DNA of 64,000 nt, taken from an archaeon SCG-AAA382B04 (lineage in GTDB: Archaea; Halobacteriota; Methanonatronarchaeia; Methanonatronarchaeales; Methanonatronarchaeaceae). The position numbers were made by a program, and so were the translations under genes. A model generated the notes under the pieces. The model was not told where the DNA came from and ran no database searches. It worked only from the letters and a program-made list of their open reading frames with translations. Location of the stretch: assembly GCA_003034855.1 (NCBI GenBank), contig PZKD01000076.1, positions 1 to 64,000 on the forward strand. Direction: 5' to 3'. Positions 19,146-26,959 of this stretch are shown piece by piece. Position 1 is the first letter of the stretch; each line of letters starts with the position of its first letter.

Positions 19146-20692
19146 TATAACATCCCTCCTATGTATTTAGCTTGATCAACAAGAGCCATTGCAGCAGGTT
19201 CAACAAATTCATTAACTATTAGATTAGGGAATAACCCGAATAGAATTATTAAAACAGAGAGTATAACCATAGAAATCTTCATTTTAGTTGGCACTTCACC
19301 AACTCCCTTATATTCTGTTATTTCTGGCCCCAGGAATGCACTTTGGAAGACTTTTACGAAAATTGCTAGAGTCATAACACTTACTAACATTGCTACTGCT
19401 GTTAGGAAAGGATTTATTTTGTAAACTGATTCATAAATCAAGAATTTTGATGCAAAACCATTGAAAGGTGGAATCCCTGATATAGCTCCAGCCCCAACGA
19501 TGAAGGCAATAACTGTAACTGGCATCTCCCTTGCTAACCCTCCTAGTTCATTTAGACTTCTTTCTTTTGTTTTATATATCAATGCTCCAGCTGTTAGGAA
19601 TAACAACCCCATATAAATTACATCGTTAACCATATGGAATAACCCGCCTTCAATTGCTTTTAGACCATACTCAGCGATGGCTCCAGTTTTTAGTGCTATC
19701 AAACCTGCTCCAACACCTAATAATATATATCCTATTTGTGAAATTGCACAGTAAGCCATTAATCTCTTTAACTTCTTCTGGATAAGTGCCATTGTTACTC
19801 CCACAAACATCGTTAGCAATCCTAGTACAACTATTATCCAGCCCAATGTTGTCCCATCTAAATTTAATCCATAGAGCGAGAAAGAAATTCTAACTAGGCC
19901 ATAGAGTGAAAGTTGACTGATTACAACCATCATCATACTTACTGGGGCTGGTGATTCACCATATGCATCAGGAACCCACATATGCATAGGTACTGAACCG
20001 AGTTTCATTGCTAGCGCACTGAAAATAGATATTAAGGCTAATTTATCGGCTATCCCGAACTGCATTCGTTCTGCTACAGCAGCAATACTTAGAACATCAT
20101 ATTGACCATATAATATTCCTACACCAAATAGGTACACTAATCCACCTAAAACACTAATTACTAAGAACTTGAAGGCAGCTTCAGCTGAAAGGCCATCTCT
20201 TTTAGGATAAGCTACCAATCCTACTGCTGAAATTGATGTGACTTCTAGGAATACAAATAGATTGAATAAATCACCAGTATAAGCAAAACCTATACTACCT
20301 GCTGCCATTACTAGAACTAATGTATAGAAACCTGTTAAATTCCCTTTTCCCTCAAGATATGAGAAGGAATAGATAGAAGCTAAAAATATTGACAATATTG
20401 CAAATAACCCGAAGAAAGCTCCAATCGCATCGACTTCAAAGACAACTCTAACAGGAACTTCTAGTCCAGAGGGGACAGGTACACCATGTCCAATGGCATA
20501 ACTTATGATTCCTTCTGAAAGAACTGTATTTAAAACTAAACCCGTTAAAATTAATTGAATCCCTAAGACTACTGTAACATAAATATTTCGTATCTTGGAT
20601 CCAAATACCCCTATTATTGGAGCAGCAAATCCTGCTATCAATGGTATTATTATAGCGAAAATAGGATAATTGGTAGGAACTGAAGCACTCAT
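19145..20692 (-). CDS. mbhH: Mbh hydrogenase subunit H (MrpD/NuoN-like antiporter subunit)
   Basis: 515 residues and about 14 membrane spans. Proton_antipo_M family motifs are visible: GDLFNLFVFLEVTSISAVGLVAY near residue 145 and MKLGSVPMHMWVPDAYGESPAPVS near 230, plus MALIQKKLKRLMAYCAISQIGY near 315. Lys and Glu residues in these broken helices carry ions in Mrp and complex I homologues. It is the main ion-translocating subunit of the complex. It overlaps mbhG by 4 bases and abuts mbhI. Confidence 0.94.
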   Translation of the reverse strand: MSASVPTNYPIFAIIIPLIAGFAAPIIGVFGSKIRNIYVTVVLGIQLILTGLVLNTVLSEGIISYAIGHGVPVPSGLEVPVRVVFEVDAIGAFFGLFAILSIFLASIYSFSYLEGKGNLTGFYTLVLVMAAGSIGFAYTGDLFNLFVFLEVTSISAVGLVAYPKRDGLSAEAAFKFLVISVLGGLVYLFGVGILYGQYDVLSIAAVAERMQFGIADKLALISIFSALAMKLGSVPMHMWVPDAYGESPAPVSMMMVVISQLSLYGLVRISFSLYGLNLDGTTLGWIIVVLGLLTMFVGVTMALIQKKLKRLMAYCAISQIGYILLGVGAGLIALKTGAIAEYGLKAIEGGLFHMVNDVIYMGLLFLTAGALIYKTKERSLNELGGLAREMPVTVIAFIVGAGAISGIPPFNGFASKFLIYESVYKINPFLTAVAMLVSVMTLAIFVKVFQSAFLGPEITEYKGVGEVPTKMKISMVILSVLIILFGLFPNLIVNEFVEPAAMALVDQAKYIGGML

Positions 20693-21030
20693 TCTTTTAA
20701 CCTCCGAACAAATTGTGTGTCAAGGGTATCATATTTTTGATATATATTAACTGCTAATCCAAGCATCAATGCTGTGGTAGCTAAGCCTATAACTATTGAT
20801 GTTAGAACTAAGGCATGTGGAACTGGAAAAACCATGTTTTCATGAGGGGCTAGTGTGTATATAGCTGCTACTCCTCCATCAACATATGCTAAGGTGATTA
20901 AAAATAGATTAACAGCATATTCTATAATAGATAACCCTATTATTGTCTTAATTAAATTTCTTTTGAAAAGTATACCATAGAAACCAATAGATAGTAGCAA
21001 AATAACTGCTATGTAGTGAATATCTATCAT
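20689..21030 (-). CDS. mbhG: Mbh hydrogenase subunit G (MrpC/NuoK-like)
   Basis: 113 residues with three membrane spans. The family segments are GLSIIEYAVNLFLITLAYV near residue 32 and PVPHALVLTSIVIGLATTALML near 70, the latter being the MrpC/NuoK signature (PLPQALVLTAIVI-like). It packs beside the antiporter-like subunit and takes part in the ion path. It overlaps both neighbours by 4 bases. Confidence 0.93.
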   Translation of the reverse strand: MIDIHYIAVILLLSIGFYGILFKRNLIKTIIGLSIIEYAVNLFLITLAYVDGGVAAIYTLAPHENMVFPVPHALVLTSIVIGLATTALMLGLAVNIYQKYDTLDTQFVRRLKE

Positions 21031-21488
21031 TCTTCAACCTCTCCTAATTGACTAAACATATAGATTATAAGACCAAGTCCACAAGAAACTGCTATCCCCA
21101 CCATAATCTCTATTGGGGGCTCAATTCCAGCGCTATTTATAAATCCTTGATTTATTCCATCAGGGACATACCCAAACAATTGAGTTCCAAGTAAATAATT
21201 ATGTAAAAAAGCGTAGCCCAACGCAATTGCAATTACACCAATCACTGCAAATCCCATAGAACCTATGCCTGTGTATTTAGCTAGCTTCTCACTAGAGAAA
21301 AAGTCTTTTGAAGCTTCACTTCCATAAGCCACAATTACTAATGCTATGCCTGAAGCAATTATAGCTCCTCCTTGAAAACCTCCACCCGGAGTTAAGTGAC
21401 CATGCATAATCATGAAGGCTCCGAAAATTATTGTGAGAGGATATACTAACGACGATATCGTCCTAACGATCTTTGTCATTTCAATCAA
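21027..21488 (-). CDS. mbhF: Mbh hydrogenase subunit F (MrpB-like)
   Basis: 153 residues and about four membrane spans. HGHLTPGGGFQGGAIIASG near residue 28 is the hallmark of MrpB-domain proteins. The C-terminal part IEIMVGIAVSCGLGLIIYM is the last span. It belongs to the sodium/proton antiporter-like module of Mbh. It overlaps mbhE and mbhG by 4 bases. Confidence 0.92.
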   Translation of the reverse strand: MIEMTKIVRTISSLVYPLTIIFGAFMIMHGHLTPGGGFQGGAIIASGIALVIVAYGSEASKDFFSSEKLAKYTGIGSMGFAVIGVIAIALGYAFLHNYLLGTQLFGYVPDGINQGFINSAGIEPPIEIMVGIAVSCGLGLIIYMFSQLGEVEE

Positions 21489-21760
21489 TCGTTTAACCTC
21501 CTTATTAGAACCATAAATGCAATTGATGCCGTGAATAATACAGTTACTTCACCTAATGTGTCAAATCCTCTGTAATCATAGACTACACCCGAGATAATAT
21601 TATTGGCTCCAGTTTCTTCTTGACCATTTTCAATTATGTAATTGTCCATATCTGAATTCGGCGGAGCTCCAAAAGATCTAATCGAAAAAGCTGTGAAAAC
21701 TAGGGTAGAGATAAACAAAAGCAAGACTAGAAAATAAATTCCTTTCTTCATCTTTCCCAC
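21485..21760 (-). CDS. mbhE: Mbh hydrogenase subunit E (MbhE)
   Basis: 91 residues with an N-terminal membrane span (GIYFLVLLLFISTLVFTAF), an extracytoplasmic loop, and a C-terminal span preceded by YDYRGFDTLGEVTVLFTAS, the conserved segment found at the junction of MrpA C-terminal domain pieces. It corresponds to part of the split MrpA/B region in Mbh operons. It overlaps mbhD by 13 bases and mbhF by 4. Confidence 0.88.
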   Translation of the reverse strand: MGKMKKGIYFLVLLLFISTLVFTAFSIRSFGAPPNSDMDNYIIENGQEETGANNIISGVVYDYRGFDTLGEVTVLFTASIAFMVLIRRLND

Positions 21761-21996
21761 CTCTGAGTTTTTCTAAGTGTAAAAACAAACAATGCGATAG
21801 TTAGACCGGCTCCTATTGATGCTTCAGTTATAGCAACATCGGGGGCTTGGAGAAGATAGAATTGAAGTGAAAGAAGTAATCCTGCTACACCATAAGCCAC
21901 TACCGCTGAGAGCAAATCTTCTAGTGAAATAGCTAGGAAAGCAGAGACCACTATGAGGGTTAAACTAATATAATTGAGTAATAAAACGATGTTCAT
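21748..21996 (-). CDS. mbhD: Mbh hydrogenase subunit D (DUF4040-like)
   Basis: 82 residues with three membrane spans. DLLSAVVAYGVAGLLLSLQF followed by QAPDVAITEASIGAGL is the DUF4040 signature from the MrpA C-terminal region. It belongs to the membrane antiporter module. It overlaps mbhC by 4 bases (ATGA type) and mbhE by 13. Confidence 0.9.
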   Translation of the reverse strand: MNIVLLLNYISLTLIVVSAFLAISLEDLLSAVVAYGVAGLLLSLQFYLLQAPDVAITEASIGAGLTIALFVFTLRKTQRWER

Positions 21997-22367
21997 TTAA
22001 CTTCTTCCCCCTTCTTTTCTCTCAATTCATCTACCTCATACTTTTTTGGAAAATAATTACTTTCATGGGAAGCTTTTGCGATGGCATAGGAACTCACTGG
22101 ATTCGTTAGTAAAAGAGCAATCAATGCTACTACTGAATGTATTGCTAAATATATCCGTGAATTACCTACTATACCGCTTTGATATGTTTCAATTGAAAAA
22201 ACAATCACTGCAAGCACTAGAAATATTGAAGCAAATGTTGTTGACTTCGTAGAAGCATGTAACCTAGTATATGGATCTGGAAATCTATGTAAACCTAGTG
22301 ATGCTAGAATATAGAAAATTGCACTTATTGACAAAAATACCCATATAAGTGTTTCTAAGTAATTCAT
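21993..22367 (-). CDS. mbhC: Mbh hydrogenase subunit C (MrpG-like)
   Basis: 124 residues, three membrane spans and a charged C-terminal tail. LGLHRFPDPYTRLHASTKSTTFAS near residue 25 is the MrpG/PhaG signature (GxxRFPDxxxRxHAxTKxxT), and LLLTNPVSSYAIAKASH near 85 is the second conserved block. Part of the MrpEFG-like trio at the start of the operon. Confidence 0.94.
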   Translation of the reverse strand: MNYLETLIWVFLSISAIFYILASLGLHRFPDPYTRLHASTKSTTFASIFLVLAVIVFSIETYQSGIVGNSRIYLAIHSVVALIALLLTNPVSSYAIAKASHESNYFPKKYEVDELREKKGEEVK

Positions 22368-22621
22368 TTTGCTCTTTCCTCCAAGTAATTAGAGATATAT
22401 AGTGTTCCAATAAACGATAATAAAGCATAGACTATCCCTACATCTACATAAATTGCTTCTTCAAAAACAACTCCTAATATTATCATTAACCCAATAACCA
22501 TCTGATTTACCGTATCAAGACCTACTACACGGTCAGGGGTTTTTGGCCCTAATATTACCCTTATAAAAGATATCAGTATTGCAACTCCAACAATGATTGA
22601 GGCTATTAAAAATACATTCAT
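22364..22621 (-). CDS. mbhB: Mbh hydrogenase subunit B (MrpF-like)
   Basis: 85 residues, three membrane spans. VILGPKTPDRVVGLDTVNQM near residue 23 is the MrpF/PhaF signature (GPTxxDRVxAxD), and YVDVGIVYALLSFIGTLYIS is the conserved last span. It overlaps mbhA and mbhC by 4 bases. Confidence 0.94.
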   Translation of the reverse strand: MNVFLIASIIVGVAILISFIRVILGPKTPDRVVGLDTVNQMVIGLMIILGVVFEEAIYVDVGIVYALLSFIGTLYISNYLEERAK

Positions 22622-23127
22622 TCAAATGTCCTCCTTGCCCATTCTCTGAAGGAACCAATAACGTCATGAACAGAATATGGTTCTTTGTAATTTATCCAAT
22701 GCACAAAAAGATCACCATCATCTTCATCAACTGTTAAAGTTCCAGGAGTAAGTGTTATTGAATTTGCGAGCATCGTTACTGAGGTATCTTTATCAAAATC
22801 TGTTTCTATTTTAACAATCCCTGGATTAATTTTTCCTGTTATAACCCTGTAAGCTACGTCAAAATTGGCCTCTGCAATACGAAAAAAGAAAGGCCCAAGG
22901 AAAACCAAAAAAGTCAAAAGCTTTTTCGGTTGTAGCAAAAACTCAAATCCATTTATTTCTTCAAGCAGTTGAGCGCAAATAATAGCTGTAATAATTGCAA
23001 TTAAAAATGCTAAAATCACTTCACCCGTTTGCCATAACAAAAGGTCATTAGATGGATTTATTGTTAAAATAAGGTAACCCACAAAAGAATACAAAAAGAG
23101 TATGAAATGGCTTTTTTTAAGTTTTAT
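22618..23127 (-). CDS. mbhA: Mbh hydrogenase subunit A (MrpE-like), probable ATA start
   Basis: An MrpE-family membrane protein. The last 75 residues read LANSITLTPGTLTVDEDDGD, then FVHWINY, the MrpE signature (LxNxITLTPGTxT). The only NTG start downstream of the in-frame stop at 23148 that keeps most of the protein is TTG at 23094, which lacks a Shine-Dalgarno. The codon ATA at 23127 lies 7 bases after GGAGG (23135-23139) and would add MKLKKSHFILF, a natural positive-inside start of the first membrane span. I therefore place the start at 23127 (169 residues); from TTG it would be 158. It is the first gene of the operon. Confidence 0.85.
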   Translation of the reverse strand: MKLKKSHFILFLYSFVGYLILTINPSNDLLLWQTGEVILAFLIAIITAIICAQLLEEINGFEFLLQPKKLLTFLVFLGPFFFRIAEANFDVAYRVITGKINPGIVKIETDFDKDTSVTMLANSITLTPGTLTVDEDDGDLFVHWINYKEPYSVHDVIGSFREWARRTFE

Positions 23128-23204
23128 ACTTCTCCCTCCTTGTTACACATGATTTTTCACCTATCTCCTTAACTCCTAAAATCAATACTAAGTAAATTAT
23201 GTAC

Positions 23205-23225
23205 CTTGTTTTATAAATATATTTT
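23205..23225 (-). promoter_or_regulatory. candidate TATA box of the mbh operon
   Basis: On the minus strand ATATATTTATAAAAC (about 23208-23222) is a good archaeal BRE/TATA sequence. A transcription start about 25 bases downstream (near 23185) would give a leader of about 60 bases to the GGAGG site and the probable mbhA start at 23127. There is no experimental support. Confidence 0.5.
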
Positions 23226-23310
23226 TCAAACACTTTTTTTTATCTCTAGAATAAAGGCGTATGTTTTATTTCCTCCCATAACTTGTAAATTGCTTTAGAT
23301 AGGGATAGGT

Positions 23311-23355
23311 TTTGCAAGGTACTGGAAACAAGATACCATAAAATTTCCTTGCAAA
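23311..23355. repeat. 9-bp inverted repeat with nested arms in the mbh-hycI intergenic region
   Basis: TTTGCAAGG (23311-23319) and CCTTGCAAA (23347-23355) form a perfect inverted repeat, and inside it GGTA (23318-23321) faces TACC (23334-23337). It lies about 100 bases upstream of the mbh TATA candidate and about 125 before hycI in the 353-base divergent region. It could be an operator, a structured RNA or a remnant. The rest of this intergenic stretch is A/T-rich with no other feature recognised. Confidence 0.5.
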
Positions 23356-23480
23356 CAGAGTTTTTGTAATTACTCAAGATTTTGATTTATTTGATTAAAA
23401 AAACCTAACAAAGTAGAGAATCAAACCACAACATAAAGAAAACAAAAAACAAAAGATAACCATAAAAAATAGAACTCAAT

Positions 23481-23942
23481 ATGAAGGCCAAAATCAAAAA
23501 ATTAATAAGGAATAAAGAAAACCCAGTTTTTCTTGGGTTAGGTAATGAAATCAGAGGCGATGATGGTGTAGGCATCTTTATCACAAAAAAAATAAAAAAA
23601 GATTACAAAACAATAATAGGAGAAAAAAACCCTGAAAAACACCTAAAAAAAATAAAAAAAGAAGAACCAGACTTGTTATTTATAATTGATTCAATGGACA
23701 ATAACTCGCCTCCGGGATCAGTTATCTTTAGCGAAGCAAAAAATATAAAAAAAAGATCGATGTCTTCTCATAGAATGCCAATTCCCGTCTTAGTAGAAAT
23801 ACTTAAAGATAAATTACCGAATCTGGAGGTTTATTTAATAGGAATTCAACCAAAAAAAATTGACATTAAAGAAGAATTAAGTGATGAGGTTAAAGAAACT
23901 GCAGAAACTATAATTGGATTACTAAGAGATTTGTCTAGATAA
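23481..23942 (+). CDS. hycI: hydrogenase maturation protease (HycI family)
   Basis: 153 residues. FLGLGNEIRGDDGVG near the N-terminus holds the Glu and Asp that read out nickel in the large subunit, IIDSMDNN supplies another conserved Asp, and SSHRMPIPVLVEIL has the conserved His with the Pro typical of HycI (hydrogenase-3-type) proteases. The enzyme would remove the roughly 30-residue tail of MbhL once nickel is inserted. It is divergent from the mbh operon. A-rich codons give a Lys-rich protein, but the length is normal. Confidence 0.9.
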   Translation: MKAKIKKLIRNKENPVFLGLGNEIRGDDGVGIFITKKIKKDYKTIIGEKNPEKHLKKIKKEEPDLLFIIDSMDNNSPPGSVIFSEAKNIKKRSMSSHRMPIPVLVEILKDKLPNLEVYLIGIQPKKIDIKEELSDEVKETAETIIGLLRDLSR

Positions 23943-24013
23943 ATTATTTAAATAACTTTTTAATAGATTTTCGGGTGCTGATAAATTTTAAAGAAAACAA
24001 CTAAGGTTTGTAT

Positions 24014-24871
24014 CTATAGGTTAACTTTTATCCCATAGGCTTCTTCCGGAATGGTCTTATGTATATTGATCAAATCTTCTTTGTTCACAATTTTTTGGTT
24101 TAATAACCAATTTGTTTTTTTAGGAACATTTTTTGGCCCTAAAACTGCCCCTGGTCTCTGTGGGTCATCTAAGTAATCTGTCTCCATTAAGAATCTACTT
24201 CCTTTTTTTATTGCCTCTTTTAGGTTTTCTTTTTTAGAGATTATAGAGGGTAAAATTCCTTCTTGAGTGTATACATCTATAATTGGATTAGAAAAATGTT
24301 TTATCACTTTTGATTTATCTAATCCTGATTCATTAATCATTTTAGAAAGCTTTATTACATCTTCTTTAGTCATCGATTCTGTGTGTAATTGAACAGAAAA
24401 ACCATTATCGTTTGCAAGACGAAAACTATGTCTGATCAATTCATGGGACAATTCCATTACTTCTTTAGAAACAGGATAATGTGGCCTACCTATTTCTCCT
24501 AGTGCTATAGCTTTTTTTTCTTTTATGTATTCAGAAGCTAAATTAAGTCCTTTTTTCATTAATTCAAATGTTTCCTCTAACGATTTACCCTCCTCCGTCC
24601 ACTTTGTTAATTCTGCTGGGTGAACACCAATCACGGGATATGTATTTAAATCTGTCTTTTTATCTATTTCTTTTGACATTGCTATGCATTTGTCAAAGGG
24701 TTTTTTATAATTCGATGGATCAGTTAAATTAACCCCGTATGTCCATGATGGTAAATTAACTAGAACAATATGGGTTCCTCCCGCTTTGCTAAACTCTTTA
24801 GCAGCTTTTATTCCTTTACCATTTCCTCTCAAATGCATATGGTTGTCTAGTATTGGTAATTCTTCATTCAT
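24014..24871 (-). CDS. TatD-family metal-dependent hydrolase
   Basis: 285 residues, an amidohydrolase-fold protein of the archaeal TatD group. Metal ligands are visible: DNHMHLRG (HxH) near residue 8, the GEIGRPHYP Glu near 140, QLHTES His near 180, KHFSNP His near 215 and METDYLDDP Asp near 255. Members act as deoxyribonucleases or have unknown substrates. Its start overlaps the RNase HII stop by 1 base, so the two are probably co-transcribed. Confidence 0.85.
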   Translation of the reverse strand: MNEELPILDNHMHLRGNGKGIKAAKEFSKAGGTHIVLVNLPSWTYGVNLTDPSNYKKPFDKCIAMSKEIDKKTDLNTYPVIGVHPAELTKWTEEGKSLEETFELMKKGLNLASEYIKEKKAIALGEIGRPHYPVSKEVMELSHELIRHSFRLANDNGFSVQLHTESMTKEDVIKLSKMINESGLDKSKVIKHFSNPIIDVYTQEGILPSIISKKENLKEAIKKGSRFLMETDYLDDPQRPGAVLGPKNVPKKTNWLLNQKIVNKEDLINIHKTIPEEAYGIKVNL

Positions 24872-25554
24872 TAGTCATAATCACCTAAGTTGGATTGCTT
24901 AAAATTTTTTAGTGATTCTTTAGAAGTCTTCCAACTCTTTCTACAAAAGATAGGTAATTCCTTATTCTCAGAAATCCATTTTCTCAGAAATTCTTTGGTA
25001 TCTTTTGTTGGATAGCCCTTGCCAATTTCTTTTTTTATTATCTTTTCTAAGTCTCTTATTCTCTTATCTCTCTCTTTCTTTGAGATTATTGATGCAGCAG
25101 AAACGACTGGATATCTCTCATCTGCTTGGTGTTCAGAAATAATTCTTTTTTTGGACCCTATTTTTTCTTTTACCTTTTCTAAGAACCTATTTTCATCTAC
25201 ATCAGCAGCGTCTAGGATTGCTATATCAAAATCATTGTTTTTTAAAATTAATGAAAAAGCATCTATTGTTATTTTATTCATAGTTTTCTCTTCTCTCAGT
25301 CTATCTATATGTGGGGCTTCAAGACACTTGATTTCAATAGAAAATGATGTTTTTTTTATTTGTTTACTCAATTGATTTATTTCTTCAGTGCTTAGTTTTT
25401 TTGAATCAGTTAGGCCATATTTACCAAAAGATTTTGGCGGTTTTTTAATATCTCGGTTTTTTGGATATTGGAATACTACTCCACTCACTATCATTGGTCC
25501 TATTACTGGTCCTTTACCTGCTTCATCAATCCCTATTATTTTCTTATTTTCCAA
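24871..25554 (-). CDS. rnhB: ribonuclease HII
   Basis: 227 residues. The catalytic acidic residues are in GIDEAGKGPVIGPMIVSGV (Asp-Glu, about residues 9-10), ILDAADVDEN (Asp near 119) and a later Asp in ISKKERDKRIRDL. The family removes RNA primers and misincorporated ribonucleotides from DNA. The gene sits 17 bases downstream of geranylgeranyl reductase and abuts TatD. Confidence 0.94.
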   Translation of the reverse strand: MENKKIIGIDEAGKGPVIGPMIVSGVVFQYPKNRDIKKPPKSFGKYGLTDSKKLSTEEINQLSKQIKKTSFSIEIKCLEAPHIDRLREEKTMNKITIDAFSLILKNNDFDIAILDAADVDENRFLEKVKEKIGSKKRIISEHQADERYPVVSAASIISKKERDKRIRDLEKIIKKEIGKGYPTKDTKEFLRKWISENKELPIFCRKSWKTSKESLKNFKQSNLGDYD

Positions 25555-25571
25555 CTAGAGATTTGCCTCCT

Positions 25572-26744
25572 TTATATTATCTCTTTAATTTCTTCCGCAA
25601 TTTCGGGATTTTCCTCTATCAATTCGGAGACTAAAGAGGCTACAGAGATTTTTTCAAAATCAGTTCCTTTTAATGAACTAACTATTGAGTTATATTTCTC
25701 ATCACCTAAAGATTGGAAAAGTTCTTTTAGTTGATAATTTCTTTTGTTTTTTAGCGCTATCTCTTGTTTTCTCTTTTCTTCATAATATTTCAAAGTATCC
25801 TTTGAGTAGTTTTCATTCTCTTTAGATCTTTTTGCCGCTTCTGCAGCAATCTTACCTGCTTTAATTCCATTTATAATTCCTCCACCAGTTATTGGATCAG
25901 CCTGTCTCGCTGCATCTCCTACTAACATAATATTATCGTCAATTGCTGTTTCAAGTGGCTCGGCAACTGGAACCCCTCCAAACATTTCTTCAATGATTTT
26001 CCCATCCTCCAATCCAAGCTGAGTCATAAATTCATCAAGATATTCCTTTGGTTTCTTTGATGCTCTTGTAGGTTGAACTCCTAACCCAACATTTGCTGAT
26101 TCCGGACCTTTTGGGAAAATCCATGCATATCCACCTGGAGCTATCTCTTTCCCTAAATAAAAGTGGGTGTAGTCCAAATCTATATCTTCTATTCCCGTTA
26201 CTAGGTATTGGGCACAGGATTCAATGTCTTTTAAGCTCAATGAGTCGATTATTCCTGTTAGTCTCCCTATTCTTGACTCAACACCATCAGCAGCTATAAC
26301 TATTTTTGATTTAATTTTGATTTTTTTTCCATTTCTAATTGCTTTTGTGATTATGGAATCCCCATCTCTTTCAATGTCCTTTGCTCTAGTCCTGAGCTTT
26401 ACTTCAGCTCCTTCCTCAATGGCTTTTTCTACTAGGTATTGATCAAATTTCTTTCTTTCTAATATGTAGCCAACTTCATCTCCTGCTGCCCTTTCAGCCA
26501 TCTCAAATAATTCTTGATTTGGTGAAAATATTTTGGCTCCTTCAACATCTTTGGAGATGAAATCATTTTCTATTTCTACAAATTCTTCAACATTTTTTCC
26601 CACACCTTCAGCACATCTAATAGGTGTACCTATCTCCTGTCTTTTCTCTATAACTAGTGTGTCTAATCCTTTTTTAGCTGCAAATTTTGCTGCAGTTGAA
26701 CCAGCAGGACCAGCCCCTATTACTAAAAGATCCTTTTCGATCAT
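25572..26744 (-). CDS. geranylgeranyl reductase (FAD-dependent)
   Basis: 390 residues, of the archaeal GGR family that saturates the isoprenoid chains of ether lipids. The FAD-binding GxGxxG is in VIGAGPAGSTAAKFA at residues 8-22. Other hallmarks are RCAEGVGKNVEEF (PxxCxxG-like region), YAWIFPKGPESANVGLG near residue 212 and VGDAARQADPITGGGI near 272. Its ATG overlaps the stop of a small ferredoxin gene, the likely electron donor. The 3' end is rich in Glu/Ile. Confidence 0.93.
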   Translation of the reverse strand: MIEKDLLVIGAGPAGSTAAKFAAKKGLDTLVIEKRQEIGTPIRCAEGVGKNVEEFVEIENDFISKDVEGAKIFSPNQELFEMAERAAGDEVGYILERKKFDQYLVEKAIEEGAEVKLRTRAKDIERDGDSIITKAIRNGKKIKIKSKIVIAADGVESRIGRLTGIIDSLSLKDIESCAQYLVTGIEDIDLDYTHFYLGKEIAPGGYAWIFPKGPESANVGLGVQPTRASKKPKEYLDEFMTQLGLEDGKIIEEMFGGVPVAEPLETAIDDNIMLVGDAARQADPITGGGIINGIKAGKIAAEAAKRSKENENYSKDTLKYYEEKRKQEIALKNKRNYQLKELFQSLGDEKYNSIVSSLKGTDFEKISVASLVSELIEENPEIAEEIKEII

Positions 26745-26911
26745 TTTTCACCCTCTATTGCTCCAACTGGACATGTTTGTATACAGTTCCCACAGTCTAT
26801 ACAATCACCAACCAATTCAATTTGATAACCTATCAAATCTAAGGCATTTACGGGGCAAACTCCCACACAAGCACCGCAATGGCCACATAATTCATTATCT
26901 ACTTCAATCAT
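26741..26911 (-). CDS. 2[4Fe-4S] ferredoxin paired with geranylgeranyl reductase
   Basis: A 56-residue protein: CGHCGACVGVCP and CIDCGNCIQTCP are two complete CxxCxxCxxxCP motifs, so it holds two [4Fe-4S] clusters at low potential. Its TGA overlaps the reductase ATG (ATGA), tying synthesis of the two together. In methanogens such as Methanosarcina a ferredoxin-type reductant has been linked to this reductase, so a dedicated donor is a sound inference. Confidence 0.92.
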   Translation of the reverse strand: MIEVDNELCGHCGACVGVCPVNALDLIGYQIELVGDCIDCGNCIQTCPVGAIEGEK

Positions 26912-26959
26912 AGTTAGAAAAACTTTATCAATGAAACTAATAAGTTTTTTTAGTCTTTA

